This document shows positions 27,123 to 36,237 of a stretch of DNA of 64,000 nucleotides, one piece after another (positions within the stretch are counted from its first letter, which is position 1; the number at the start of each line of letters is the position of its first letter). The notes under the pieces are model-generated. The model had not been told where the DNA came from, ran no database searches, and worked only from the letters and a program-made list of their open reading frames with translations. This DNA comes from an uncultured Hungatella sp. (lineage in GTDB: Bacteria > Bacillota > Clostridia > Lachnospirales > Lachnospiraceae), in contig CAMUJH010000007.1 of assembly GCA_947089145.1 (NCBI GenBank), positions 1 through 64,000 on the forward strand, written 5' to 3'. Made by a program: the position numbers and the translations under genes.

Positions 27123-27367
27123 GGTTTCTCCTCCATTTCTATGCCAACGATCGTAAAGTCTGAAAACAAGCCGTATGTACAAGTATATATTTTAGATCTT
27201 AACAACTTTTTAACGGTTTGTAAACAGATTTTTTAATAATTTTTTCGAAAAATTATATATTAACTGGCAGTATGAAATCTGCACAATGTTTCGTATACAA
27301 ATATAGAAGAAAGAAATTTTTTCCATTCGACTTTGGTGGATTATCCATGTTATTTTCTGACTTCTCA

Positions 27368-27376
27368 TGGTACAAT
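27368..27376 (+). promoter_or_regulatory. Extended -10 promoter element
   Basis: TGGTACAAT: TG one base ahead of TACAAT (27371-27376). No good -35 is visible. Transcription would begin at the left end of the GAC repeat array. Confidence 0.4.
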
Positions 27377-27382
27377 CAAGAT

Positions 27383-27467
27383 GACATTATTATAGACATC
27401 ATTGGAGACGGAATTACGGACATCAGGAGCGACATCTTTGGCAGACACAATCACAGACATCCCCAGA
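27383..27467 (+). repeat. Degenerate 12-bp tandem array starting GAC
   Basis: GAC-starting units begin at 27383, 27395, 27407, 27419, 27431, 27444 and 27456, with GACATC in four of them, so the period is 12 or 13 bases. Less regular GACA units continue to about 27510. It lies in the leader of the binding protein gene. Read in one frame it gives a Asp-Ile-x-x four-residue repeat, but no convincing gene start is present. Confidence 0.55.
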
Positions 27468-27573
27468 CGACAGAAAGAATGCATAATCACAGACAGCATG
27501 GAAGACACAGACACTGGCAGAAGTCTCGGAAGTTTGTTTTGGAGTTACTGACCAAGGAGGAACCTTTTTTGTT

Positions 27574-28971
27574 ATGAAGAGTGATCTTAAAGCACTTTCT
27601 CTGGCGATGGCCGCAGCCGTGAGCATATACGGCCTGGCTGGATGCTCTATGGCCCGCAGGCAGGAGCCGGCAGCCACATCAGAGACGACAGCACGGCAGA
27701 CAGAATCCATGACAGCTGCTGCAGAAGGTGCGGCACCAGAAGGGGCTTCCGAGGCAGAAACCAGGACTGAGGGATGGCAGTACAGAGAGGCTGCATTATC
27801 CCTGCTCATTGACAGCAACGTATCGTTGGACGGTTTGAGGGCGGTTTGCGACTTGGCAAAAGAAAAGCTGGGCATTACTATTGACATTGAGTATAAAGTG
27901 GACGACAGTGTATTGAAGACAAGGCTGGCGGCTGGAGAGATGACGGATCTGGTGGTATACAATTCGGGGTCGCTCCTGAAGGCTTTGAACCCGTCAGAGT
28001 ATTTTATGGATCTGACAGGGCAGCCTTTTACGGACAAGTATGATGACATTTACAGAGATTCCGTCACGGTTGACGGGGTGGTGTACGGTATTCCGTTTGC
28101 ATCTACCCAGGCCGGGGCGGTGATGTATTACAAACCTATATATGAAGAGCTGAATCTGGAGATTCCCCACACATGGGATCAGTTTCTGGCCAACTGCCAG
28201 GCTGTAAAGGACAGCGGGCGCACGGCGTTTATCAGCGCCACGGAAGGAAAGTCCATGACCCAGGTTCTGTTTCTTGGTGATCATTATAATGTGGCGGCCG
28301 CCGACCCGGATTTTACGGCGGAATTTGAGAAAGGCGCTGCCGGATACGCCACCCATAAGGCGGCCCTGAAAAGCTGGAAGAACTATGAGGACGTGCTTCC
28401 CTATCTGCAGGAGGATCATGAGACGACTACCTATGACCAGGCCTGCGACTTGCTGGCGCAGGGGGAGGGAGTTCACTGGGTCTGTCTGACCCAGGCTCTT
28501 TCTAATATTTACTCCATGTACGGCAAGGAGACGGCGGATCGGATCGGGGTCTTCGGAATTCCTGGTTCCGACGAGGATGATCACGGGCTTACGGTCTGGA
28601 TGCCCAACTCTCTTTATGGAAGCCTTACTTCGGACAAGCAGGATGACATTCTCAGGTTTATGGAGTTTTATGTTTCAGACGAAGCGCTGAATGCCTATGC
28701 GCAGGCGATTCTTCCTGATGGCCCGTACTGCATCAGGGGCTACTCCCTTCCAGAAGGCTCCTATGCGGCGGTAAAGGAAGATATGCAGGCGTATTTTGAC
28801 AAGGGCAAGACAAAAGTTGCCATGGAATTTGAGACTGCCGTAAAGGGAGCGAACTGCTCTGCCATTACCCAGTCCCTGATCTCCGGAGAGATTACCGGTG
28901 AGATGGCCGCAAGGCGGTATGATGAAGACTGCAGGCGGCAGGCGGCTCAGATGGGATTTGAGTGGAATTAG
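27574..28971 (+). CDS. Family 1 extracellular solute-binding lipoprotein
   Basis: 465 residues, lipobox LAGC (C24), then a Thr/Glu/Ala linker (about 28-65) and a large two-domain sugar-binding fold of the MalE/UgpB type (IDIEYKVDDSVLKTRL, VYGIPFASTQAGAVMYY, HWVCLTQALSNIYSMYG). It is followed by a YesM-type kinase and YesN-type regulator but no ABC permease genes, so it may be a dedicated sensor or serve permeases encoded elsewhere. AGGAGG lies 13 bases before ATG 27574. A hairpin at 28980-28997 follows it and the kinase has its own promoter. Confidence 0.85.
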   Translation: MKSDLKALSLAMAAAVSIYGLAGCSMARRQEPAATSETTARQTESMTAAAEGAAPEGASEAETRTEGWQYREAALSLLIDSNVSLDGLRAVCDLAKEKLGITIDIEYKVDDSVLKTRLAAGEMTDLVVYNSGSLLKALNPSEYFMDLTGQPFTDKYDDIYRDSVTVDGVVYGIPFASTQAGAVMYYKPIYEELNLEIPHTWDQFLANCQAVKDSGRTAFISATEGKSMTQVLFLGDHYNVAAADPDFTAEFEKGAAGYATHKAALKSWKNYEDVLPYLQEDHETTTYDQACDLLAQGEGVHWVCLTQALSNIYSMYGKETADRIGVFGIPGSDEDDHGLTVWMPNSLYGSLTSDKQDDILRFMEFYVSDEALNAYAQAILPDGPYCIRGYSLPEGSYAAVKEDMQAYFDKGKTKVAMEFETAVKGANCSAITQSLISGEITGEMAARRYDEDCRRQAAQMGFEWN

Positions 28972-28979
28972 GATTGGAC

Positions 28980-29003
28980 GGGGCGCATCTGCGCCCCTCT
29001 TTA
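28980..29003 (+). terminator. Terminator-like hairpin after the binding protein
   Basis: GGGGCGC (28980-28986) and GCGCCCC (28991-28997) form a perfect stem with a 4-base loop, then TCTTT. The short U-tract suggests partial termination. Confidence 0.6.
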
Positions 29004-29049
29004 AGCTTCCCGTTTTCTCTCTGCCTTTGAAAGAAATTTCCGAATTGCC

Positions 29050-29078
29050 TTGCAAATATAGGCTTTATTCTTTATACT
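29050..29078 (+). promoter_or_regulatory. SigA-type promoter of the kinase/regulator pair
   Basis: TTGCAA (29050-29055), 17 bases, TATACT (29073-29078). It allows the two-component genes to be made without the binding protein. Confidence 0.65.
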
Positions 29079-29204
29079 TATTACAAGATCCCAAAAGAAT
29101 GACAGCAGGAGAGGCAACAGAAAATCAGAGGATTTCCGGAGAATCGGCTGCAGGGTACAGGGGGGCGGAATGCCGTGATTCCCTGTTCATAAAGGCAGGT
29201 AAAT

Positions 29205-30986
29205 ATGAGATTTCAAAAGAAAATACTGATTCATTATGTAATGTTTCTTGCTGCATCTGTGGCAGTGATTATGGCGGTCTATTGCCGCTCATCCAAAAGA
29301 CGTTTCCAGTCAGAAGAGTATTCCCGCCTTCAGGCCATGGCAGAGCAGATGGCTAAACAGATGGAACTGCGGTACAGCTCCATGGAAGCGGCAGGGGAAG
29401 CCCTTCTTTCAGACAGGGACCTTCTGGATGCTTTGAAGATCTTACAAGCGGTTCCCACAGACAGCGGTTACCGGGATGACGCAATAAAACAGGTGACTGT
29501 GAAACTGAATACTTACTATATTGTAAAGCGGTATTACCGCGTGGTGATATATAATGAGGCAGGAGATGTCTTTGCAAGCTATGATTTCGACAGCCGGAAG
29601 GTTGTGGACTTTGTTCCAAAGGAACAGGAGGTATGGACTAGCCAGGCAGAAAAGCTGCGGGGGAAGGCGGTTTTGATTCCGCCTCATAAGGATCTGTGGG
29701 GAATTTATGACAGGGGCTGCACCTTTGGCCTGCTTCGGGGCATTGTGGGGTACGGAGCTTATCTGGAGGTACAGCAGACAGAGGATATTTTAAACCAGAT
29801 TTTTAACACATATGACGACAACATAAAGGTCATTGCCATGTTCGGGGAGAGAGATCTCTTCTATAATACGGCAGGCCGGGAGACAGGCGAACGTTACGGA
29901 CAGATGGGACTTGAGGGAAAGACAGGAGTATTCCAGGTGAAAAATCCTCAGACCGGTAACAGGGAGATTGTCTCAGCGGTCTGTTCGGATTTGACAGGCA
30001 TGACCATTTTGCTTATAGAGGACAGCCGTGTGGTGATGCAGAAGATGTCAGGGTTTTTAGCGCTGACGTGTTCTGTTGTTTTGCTGTTTGCAGGAGTATT
30101 TACTGTATTTCTTTACCATATCTCCAAAAGGATGGCAGAGCCGGTAAACCAGCTTCGCCAGCGGATGGAGAACATTACCATAAATAATCTTGAGGATTCT
30201 ATCTATATTGAGAACAGTATTGATGAGATAAAGGCTTTATCCGATGCCTACGGGCAGGTGATAAAGCGGCTGAGGGAATCTTTGATAAAAGAGAAGAATC
30301 TGTCATATTTGCAGCTTCAGGCTAACTATGACCTTTTGCAGGCGCAGATCAACCCTCATTTCTTTTATAATGTGCTGAACGTGCTTTCAGCAAGGGGGCT
30401 TTCTCTGGGAGATGAAACCATCTGTCAGATCTGTGACAGCCTGTCAGGGATGCTCCGCTATGCCACCGGCAACCGGATTCGGTATGCGTCCATTGAGGAT
30501 GAAATCGGATATGTGGAAAAATATCTGTACCTGATGAAATTAAGGTATCAGCACAGGCTGGAGTACACGGTAAATGTGGGAGAGGATATGAAAGGCCAGA
30601 AGGTCCCGAAGATTGTGTTTCAGCAGATTGTGGAGAATTCTATAAAGCACGGATTTGACAGCGGCCGAGACATCATAAAGATTTCCATAGAGGGCAGACT
30701 CAGCAAGGAAAAGGGACAGTGGGAGATGCGCTTTCAGGACAACGGCGGAGGCATCAGCCAGAAGGCAGCCCGGGAGATCGAGGAGCGCATGGCCCGGATG
30801 CGGAAGACTTTGACAGACAATGATACAAACATCGAGATGGAATTGGGAGGAATGGGGATTTTAAATACGTACGCCAGACTGGTGCTGTTTTTTGGAGACG
30901 GTGTGGATTTTTCCATTAAAGGGGATGGAGAGGGGACAATGGTTTTGATTGCGGCTCCAGTGTTTTTTAATGAAAAGCGGCTTTAA
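29205..30986 (+). CDS. YesM-like sensor histidine kinase
   Basis: 593 residues. TM1 lies at about 9-28 (YVMFLAASVAVIMAVY), an extracellular sensor at about 30-280, TM2 at about 285-305 (LTCSVVLLFAGVFTVFL), then a HAMP-like linker. The His_kinase region is QAQINPHFFYNVLNVL (H385) and the ATPase domain has VENSIKHGFDS and GGMGILNTYARLVL. It should phosphorylate the YesN-like regulator encoded 107 bases downstream in response to a ligand of the lipoprotein encoded upstream or to free sugar. Confidence 0.9.
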   Translation: MRFQKKILIHYVMFLAASVAVIMAVYCRSSKRRFQSEEYSRLQAMAEQMAKQMELRYSSMEAAGEALLSDRDLLDALKILQAVPTDSGYRDDAIKQVTVKLNTYYIVKRYYRVVIYNEAGDVFASYDFDSRKVVDFVPKEQEVWTSQAEKLRGKAVLIPPHKDLWGIYDRGCTFGLLRGIVGYGAYLEVQQTEDILNQIFNTYDDNIKVIAMFGERDLFYNTAGRETGERYGQMGLEGKTGVFQVKNPQTGNREIVSAVCSDLTGMTILLIEDSRVVMQKMSGFLALTCSVVLLFAGVFTVFLYHISKRMAEPVNQLRQRMENITINNLEDSIYIENSIDEIKALSDAYGQVIKRLRESLIKEKNLSYLQLQANYDLLQAQINPHFFYNVLNVLSARGLSLGDETICQICDSLSGMLRYATGNRIRYASIEDEIGYVEKYLYLMKLRYQHRLEYTVNVGEDMKGQKVPKIVFQQIVENSIKHGFDSGRDIIKISIEGRLSKEKGQWEMRFQDNGGGISQKAAREIEERMARMRKTLTDNDTNIEMELGGMGILNTYARLVLFFGDGVDFSIKGDGEGTMVLIAAPVFFNEKRL

Positions 30987-31093
30987 GCAGGACAATACCG
31001 GTTCGCAGTATTACTGCGGGATATGGTAAATGATAAAATGTCTGCCAGACCGTATGGAAAAAAGAAACATATCTGAAGAAGCGGAGGTGGATT

Positions 31094-32602
31094 ATGTTTC
31101 ATGTTTTGGTGGTAGATGACGAACCTGCTGCAGTGGACTATATCTGCAGTATGATAGAAAAGAAATGCCCGGATCTGACCGTCTCGGCGACGGCGGAAAA
31201 CGGGAGAGAGGGGCTGCTGAAATTTCACGAATATATGCCGGATTTGATTATCAGCGACGTAAAGATGCCGGTAATGGACGGTCTTGACATGATAAAAGCC
31301 ATAAAGGATTCCGGCGAGCAGGTGCCGGTGCTGCTGTTAAGCGGGTATCAGGAGTTTGAGTACGTTAAGACCGCCTTGACATACGGGGTGGCGGACTACA
31401 TTTTAAAACCTGTGACCCCGGACGGATTTATGGCTGCCGTGGTTCCGGTTATACGGCTGCTGCGTCAGAACGTGTATGAACAGCGCAAAGAACTGGCGCG
31501 CTCCATGATTATGGGGGAGGATGTAAGGGAAGAGAAAATCCGGCGGTATTTTCCGGAACAGGCTTACTATATGGTTGTTATGCGGGAAAACGGTTTGCCC
31601 AGGCGGTTTACAGATACCCGGGAAACCGAATTGATCTCCGAATTGGAAGATATCATGTTTGTCTATGGAAGGGATGAGAGGGAGGCTCTGTACATCTGCC
31701 CTTCTGCGGCGGTTTCCGGGGCTGAGTTTGCAGGTTATATGAGGGAGGAGAGGATCAGAAAAAAGGGAAGCCACAATTTTATCACCGTGGTCATGGTGGA
31801 GGAGGCTGTTCCCAGGGAAAAGCTGAAAGACGCGGTCAGCGGATTGTATGAGGAGATGAACAGGAGTCTGTCTGTGGGCGTCACTCAGACGATTCTGGCA
31901 GGCCTGGACAGAGACAGGGATAAGGAGGATTTAGGGGAAAAGCAGGAGGCCCGCATTCATGAGCTCCATGGGACAGAGGTGATAAACGGGCTGAACCGGT
32001 ATCTGGAGAAACGGGATTACGGGAAGCTTTTTGAGGAACTGCGGAAAATGATTGATAAAGCGGAGGCGGTGAAATGCCCGCAGCTGGGGCTGGAGCGCCT
32101 GGTACGGCAGTTTGCTTCTAAAGTCCAGCAGTATTTTGACAGCACCCAGGATGTTCTGGAGGAGGAACTTATGCTGGAGGATGCGTTTTATGAGGCAGGG
32201 ACATCCCAGGAGCTGTATGAGAGCCTGAAAAGCATCCTGGTGCGGTATTGGAAAAAGGACAAGGAGTCTGTGAAGCTTGATTCTCCGGAATTTATAGAGG
32301 AGATCAGAGAATATGTGGAGAGCCATCTGTCCCAGGAACTGACCGTGTCCGGCCTTTGCAGGGAGTTTAACCTGTCCCAGTCCTATTTAAATTTGATTTT
32401 CAGGAAACACGGAATGGTGTCGTTTAATACATATCTGCGGAACGCCAGGATTGAAAGGGCGAAGGAGATTATGGAGAGAAATCCTCAGATGTTTATTAAA
32501 GACGTTGCCATGATGGTAGGATATAAAGATCAGTTTTATTTCAGCCGGATCTTCCGGGCGGTTACGGGAATGTCGCCGTCAGGATATCCGGGGAGGCAGT
32601 GA
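31094..32602 (+). CDS. YesN-like response regulator with AraC-type DNA-binding domain
   Basis: 502 residues. Receiver domain 1-120 with D55 in IISDVKMPVMDG and YILKPVT; a middle region (about 130-390) without a clear domain; a C-terminal AraC double helix-turn-helix (about 400-500; LTVSGLCREFNLSQSYL and DVAMMVGYKDQFYFSRIF). Its partner is the kinase just upstream. Likely targets are sugar uptake or degradation genes, but none is adjacent; the alpha-galactosidase gene is the nearest candidate at 33.9 kb. A bidirectional terminator follows at 32699-32735. Confidence 0.9.
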   Translation: MFHVLVVDDEPAAVDYICSMIEKKCPDLTVSATAENGREGLLKFHEYMPDLIISDVKMPVMDGLDMIKAIKDSGEQVPVLLLSGYQEFEYVKTALTYGVADYILKPVTPDGFMAAVVPVIRLLRQNVYEQRKELARSMIMGEDVREEKIRRYFPEQAYYMVVMRENGLPRRFTDTRETELISELEDIMFVYGRDEREALYICPSAAVSGAEFAGYMREERIRKKGSHNFITVVMVEEAVPREKLKDAVSGLYEEMNRSLSVGVTQTILAGLDRDRDKEDLGEKQEARIHELHGTEVINGLNRYLEKRDYGKLFEELRKMIDKAEAVKCPQLGLERLVRQFASKVQQYFDSTQDVLEEELMLEDAFYEAGTSQELYESLKSILVRYWKKDKESVKLDSPEFIEEIREYVESHLSQELTVSGLCREFNLSQSYLNLIFRKHGMVSFNTYLRNARIERAKEIMERNPQMFIKDVAMMVGYKDQFYFSRIFRAVTGMSPSGYPGRQ

Positions 32603-32698
32603 AGGAGGCGTTTGGGGAGCGGGAAAGCATGCAGGCAGAGGTTCTCTTAGGTTTGCGGCAGCTTTGACATAACGACATTGGCATCGGAACAGTTTAAG

Positions 32699-32735
32699 AA
32701 AAACAGGCCGCAGATTTTTAAACGGCCTGTTTTTC
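32699..32735. terminator. Bidirectional terminator
   Basis: AAAACAGGCCG and CGGCCTGTTTTT flank a 12-base loop, so a T-run follows the stem on the plus strand and an equivalent one follows on the minus strand. It separates the convergent regulator and YjfB-like genes. Confidence 0.75.
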
Positions 32736-32772
32736 TTATAGACTTTTCGGAAACCTATAATATGGGACGAAT

Positions 32773-32946
32773 TTAAGCCCGTATGTCAATCTGTCCTCCC
32801 AGCCCGGTTACGGCGGCTTCCATCATCTTGGCAATGGCGTCTCCGCTTTCCTCAACAGTGTCAAGGGCCTTAGACAGCATCACATAATCCAGACCGGTGT
32901 TGATCCCGCCGGTAGGCATGGAAACCGATAATGCTGATATATCCAT
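32773..32946 (-). CDS. YjfB-like putative motility protein
   Basis: A 57-residue protein that begins MDISALSVSMPTG and continues with an amphipathic helix LSKALDTVEESGDAIAKMME. This fits the small YjfB family, annotated as putative motility proteins because their genes are in the flagellar regulon in Bacillus; the function is unknown. A run of five G lies 8 bases before the ATG (minus strand, 32946), and a good SigA promoter (TTGATT, 17 bases, TATACT; complement of 32980-33008) lies upstream, so it is not obviously controlled by the flagellar sigma factor. Confidence 0.65.
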   Translation of the reverse strand: MDISALSVSMPTGGINTGLDYVMLSKALDTVEESGDAIAKMMEAAVTGLGGQIDIRA

Positions 32947-32979
32947 AGCTTTTCCCCCTTCTTTGAATGTTGTGACTTT

Positions 32980-33008
32980 AGTATATCAAAGGCGCCGGCA
33001 AAAATCAA
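32980..33008 (-). promoter_or_regulatory. SigA-type promoter of the YjfB-like gene
   Basis: On the minus strand TTGATT (complement of 33003-33008), 17 bases, TATACT (complement of 32980-32985). The palindrome at 33010-33026 abuts its -35. Confidence 0.65.
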
Positions 33009-33009
33009 T

Positions 33010-33026
33010 GGCATATCGAATATGCC
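33010..33026. promoter_or_regulatory. 17-base palindrome between divergent promoters
   Basis: GGCATAT-CGA-ATATGCC, with perfect 7-base arms. It sits between the -35 elements of the YjfB-like and TPR genes (33003-33008 and 33037-33042), where a dimeric regulator could control both. The regulator is unknown. Confidence 0.5.
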
Positions 33027-33036
33027 TGCCGATATA

Positions 33037-33065
33037 TTGAAAACTGTCCTTTTTTATGGTATTCT
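33037..33065 (+). promoter_or_regulatory. SigA-type promoter of the TPR gene
   Basis: TTGAAA (33037-33042), 17 bases, TATTCT (33060-33065), with a TG one base before the -10. Confidence 0.6.
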
Positions 33066-33115
33066 GATCTATATCAAAGAAAGATGTATTTTTTCTGATT
33101 TTGAAGGAGCGGATA

Positions 33116-33745
33116 ATGGTAGATATTGAAAAATGCCCTGGCTGCGGCGCCATTCTGGTCTTGTCCAAAGATAGGCGAAATATGATTTGCGAATATTGCG
33201 GGAGTACATATCCCATAAAAAATATTAATGGGGAATTGGCATCGAAGGATGCCGTAGAAGCAAAAATCGTGAGTCTTTATGCTGAAGCTGAAGAGTACCG
33301 GCAAAAGGGAGATTATGGTTTGGAACTTAAAGCACTGGCAAGCGCGTTAGAGCTGTCACCTGACAATGCGCGTACTTTGGTCAAGTTGGGCAGAGCTTAT
33401 CGGACTATGAACTTTTTTGCAAAGGCTGAGGAGTGCTATGAAAGAGCCATTGAGATTGATCCCCAGTATGGAGCTGCCTATTGCAATTTGGGCGCTATAT
33501 GTTTATTGTCAGGAGAAAATCAAAAAGCGGTTGAGTATTATGAAAAGGGGATTGAATTGGTAGACAAACGGAATGTCTCGGAGTACTCAACGTCCCTTGC
33601 AAATTACGCTCTGGCCATTGGCAGGAGCGGAGATAAGAGAAAAGCGGCAGCTCTTTTGGACAAAGCTGAAGGATTAGGGTATAGAAATGGGAAAGTCATA
33701 CGGAAAGAACTGAGGATTTCTATATTCAGCAGGTTATTCGGTTAA
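33116..33745 (+). CDS. Zinc-ribbon and TPR repeat protein
   Basis: 209 residues. An N-terminal zinc ribbon (CPGC at about 8-11 and CEYC at about 25-28) is followed by about four tetratricopeptide repeats, with typical helices such as YRQKGDYGLELKALASALEL, FAKAEECYERAIEIDPQYGA and GENQKAVEYYEKGIEL. It is predicted cytosolic and to bind a partner protein; no enzyme activity is suggested. ATG 33116 has AAGGAG at 33104-33109. It is transcribed divergently from the YjfB-like gene across a shared palindromic site. Base use is somewhat AT-richer than the surrounding genes. Confidence 0.75.
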   Translation: MVDIEKCPGCGAILVLSKDRRNMICEYCGSTYPIKNINGELASKDAVEAKIVSLYAEAEEYRQKGDYGLELKALASALELSPDNARTLVKLGRAYRTMNFFAKAEECYERAIEIDPQYGAAYCNLGAICLLSGENQKAVEYYEKGIELVDKRNVSEYSTSLANYALAIGRSGDKRKAAALLDKAEGLGYRNGKVIRKELRISIFSRLFG

Positions 33746-33867
33746 TCGGTTTGACGCTTGTATGCCTGTAGATCAAGGATTTTTGAGATAATCGGCCATT
33801 TTATATGAAAATTTAAAAATAAGGATTTTATCGTACATTTTCTATATTATCTTTGACATAAACACTC

Positions 33868-33896
33868 TTTCCATTTCCCGCTTTTTCGGGTATACT
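33868..33896 (+). promoter_or_regulatory. Probable promoter of the alpha-galactosidase gene
   Basis: TATACT at 33891-33896 is clear. The -35 TTTCCA (33868-33873) is only fair at 17 bases. A perfect TTGACA at 33853-33858 is too far upstream to serve this -10. Confidence 0.45.
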
Positions 33897-33929
33897 GGTT
33901 AGGAATCTGAGAGAACGGAGGTTTTTATT

Positions 33930-36149
33930 ATGAGTGTTATATTTCATCAGGCATCAAGGGAATTCCATCTGTGCAATGACGGCATCAGTTATATTATAAA
34001 GATACTGCCTAATGACCAGCTGGGGCAGCTGTATTTTGGGAAAAGAATTCATGACAGGGAGGATTTCGGATACCTGCTGGAGTTTGCCAACCGGCCTATG
34101 ACGTCGGTACAGCAGGATTACGGTTTTTCCATGGAACATGTGCGCCAGGAATATCCGGCTTACGGAACCACGGATTTCCGCGTTCCGGCCCTGGAAGTGC
34201 TGCAGGAGGACGGAAGCAGGCTGACAAATTTTACATATGAGTCCCACCGTATTTTTGCGGGGAAGCCAAAGCTTAAGGATCTTCCGGCAACCTATGTGGA
34301 AGGGGAGGAGGAAGCGGATACTCTGGAGATTACCTTAACGGATAAGCTTTTGGATATGAAGCTGATCCTTTTGTATACGGTTTTTAATGGGGAGAATGCC
34401 ATTGCCAGAAGCGCAAGGTTTGAGAATCACGGGAAAAAGGCAGTGCATGTTACCAGAGCCATGAGCCTTAGCCTTGATCTGCCGGACTGCGATTATGACT
34501 GGATTCAGTTTTCCGGGGCATGGTCCAGGGAGAGACAGGTGAAGGCCCGCCGTCTGGAACAGGGGATTTTGGCGGTAAGCAGCGCAAGGGGGCATTCCAG
34601 CCATAACCATAATCCGTTTATTGTGCTGAAGCGGCCTGAGGCGGATGAGTTCCAGGGGGAGGTTATGGGATTTTCCCTGGTGTACAGCGGGAACTTCCTG
34701 GCACAGGCGGAAGTGGACACTTATAACGTAACCAGGGTAATGCTGGGCATTAATCCGTTTGCATTTTCCTGGAAGCTGGAAAGCGGGGAGACGTTCCAGA
34801 CTCCGGAGGCAGTGATGGCGTACTCCGGGGAAGGGTTAAACGGCATGAGCCAGACACTGCACCGCCTTTACCGTTCGCGGCTGGCAAGGGGCGTGTGGAG
34901 AGACAGGGTGCGGCCGGTGCTTTTGAATAACTGGGAGGCTACTTACTTTGACTTTAACGAGGAGAAGCTGGTAGATATTGCAAAGGCGGCCAGGGAAGAC
35001 GGCGTGGAGCTGTTTGTTCTGGATGACGGGTGGTTCGGCGCGAGAAGCAGCGATTCCAGCGGCCTGGGAGACTGGTATGCAAATGAGGAACGGCTTCCAA
35101 ACGGAATCAAGGGGCTTTCCGAGAAGATAGAGGCTTTGGGCATGAAGTTCGGCCTGTGGGTAGAGCTGGAGATGGTGAATCCGGACAGCGATCTGTACCG
35201 GCAGCATCCGGACTGGGCGCTTCAGACGCCGGGACGGACTTGTTCCCAGGGACGGAATCAGCTGGTTCTGGATTTTGCCAGAAAAGAAGTGGTGGATCAT
35301 ATTTATAATATGATTGCAAAGATCCTGTCAGAATCAAAGGTTTCCTATATTAAGTGGGACATGAACCGTTCCATTACAGAATGCTATTCCAAGGCTTTTC
35401 CTGCAGACAGGCAGGGGGAGATTTTCCATCGGTATATTCTGGGAGTTTACAGCCTGTATGAACGGCTGATCCAAAACTTCCCGGAGATTCTGTTTGAGTC
35501 CTGCGCCAGCGGCGGCGGCAGGTTTGATGCAGGCATGCTTTACTATGCGCCTCAGTGCTGGACCAGCGATGATTCGGACGCGGTGGAGAGGATTAAGATC
35601 CAGTACGGCACGTCATTTGGATATCCGGTAGTAAGCATGGGGGCTCATGTGTCAGCCACGCCGAACCATCAGCTTTACCGTCTGACGCCTCTTGAGACAA
35701 GGGGAAATGTGGCGTATTTCGGCGCATTCGGCTATGAGCTGGATCTGCAGAAGCTGTCTGAGGACGAGAGGAAGACAGTAAGGAAGCAGATCGCATTTAT
35801 GAAGGAGTACCGGGAAGTGATCCAGTTTGGAACGTTTTACCGGCTTCAGAGTCCTTTTGAGCACAATATCGCCGCATGGATGGTGGTGTCAGAGGATAAG
35901 AAGACAGCCCTGGTGGGATATTATAAGATTCTCAACGATGTAAATTGTGAGTTCCGCAGGCTGCGCCTTAAGGGCCTTGACCCGGATGCCAAATATGAGG
36001 TGGAAGGCAAGGACAACTGGTTCTACGGAGATGAGCTGATGAACGGAGGCCTGGTGACCACGGACCCATCTGCAGGGCAGGTAATAGCCGGGGAGGTGTG
36101 TACGGACTTCTGGTCAAAGATTTATGTGCTGAAGGAAAAAGACAGGTAA
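33930..36149 (+). CDS. aga: GH36 alpha-galactosidase
   Basis: 739 residues, full length for clan GH-D family 36. It hydrolyses terminal alpha-1,6-galactose from melibiose, raffinose-family oligosaccharides and galactomannan, releasing galactose. An N-terminal beta-sandwich (about 1-330) precedes a TIM barrel. The nucleophile is D477 in YIKWDMNR, and the acid/base lies in WTSDDSDA (D547 or D548). SCASGGGRFD and FVLDDGWFG are also diagnostic. No signal peptide, so it acts in the cytosol on imported oligosaccharides. A galactose-type ABC operon lies 11 kb upstream in the window. The gene looks monocistronic between its own promoter and a strong terminator. Confidence 0.95.
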   Translation: MSVIFHQASREFHLCNDGISYIIKILPNDQLGQLYFGKRIHDREDFGYLLEFANRPMTSVQQDYGFSMEHVRQEYPAYGTTDFRVPALEVLQEDGSRLTNFTYESHRIFAGKPKLKDLPATYVEGEEEADTLEITLTDKLLDMKLILLYTVFNGENAIARSARFENHGKKAVHVTRAMSLSLDLPDCDYDWIQFSGAWSRERQVKARRLEQGILAVSSARGHSSHNHNPFIVLKRPEADEFQGEVMGFSLVYSGNFLAQAEVDTYNVTRVMLGINPFAFSWKLESGETFQTPEAVMAYSGEGLNGMSQTLHRLYRSRLARGVWRDRVRPVLLNNWEATYFDFNEEKLVDIAKAAREDGVELFVLDDGWFGARSSDSSGLGDWYANEERLPNGIKGLSEKIEALGMKFGLWVELEMVNPDSDLYRQHPDWALQTPGRTCSQGRNQLVLDFARKEVVDHIYNMIAKILSESKVSYIKWDMNRSITECYSKAFPADRQGEIFHRYILGVYSLYERLIQNFPEILFESCASGGGRFDAGMLYYAPQCWTSDDSDAVERIKIQYGTSFGYPVVSMGAHVSATPNHQLYRLTPLETRGNVAYFGAFGYELDLQKLSEDERKTVRKQIAFMKEYREVIQFGTFYRLQSPFEHNIAAWMVVSEDKKTALVGYYKILNDVNCEFRRLRLKGLDPDAKYEVEGKDNWFYGDELMNGGLVTTDPSAGQVIAGEVCTDFWSKIYVLKEKDR

Positions 36150-36160
36150 GAAAACGAGAA

Positions 36161-36194
36161 AGCAGGGTATGGAACCGCAGATACCCTGCTTTTT
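36161..36194 (+). terminator. Rho-independent terminator of aga
   Basis: AGCAGGGTAT (36161-36170) pairs perfectly with ATACCCTGCT (36181-36190), then TTTT. Confidence 0.85.
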
Positions 36195-36237
36195 GCTGTT
36201 GCCCTGTCAGAAGCATCTGCGGCTTCCATAAAAACAG

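Noticed and set aside
27272-27577. 101-codon open frame before the family 1 binding protein
   Set aside because: No ribosome binding site at its first ATG, low-complexity His/Arg-rich product, and it runs through the 12-bp repeat array. A later ATG at 27347 has a weak GGTGG, so a leader peptide is not fully excluded.
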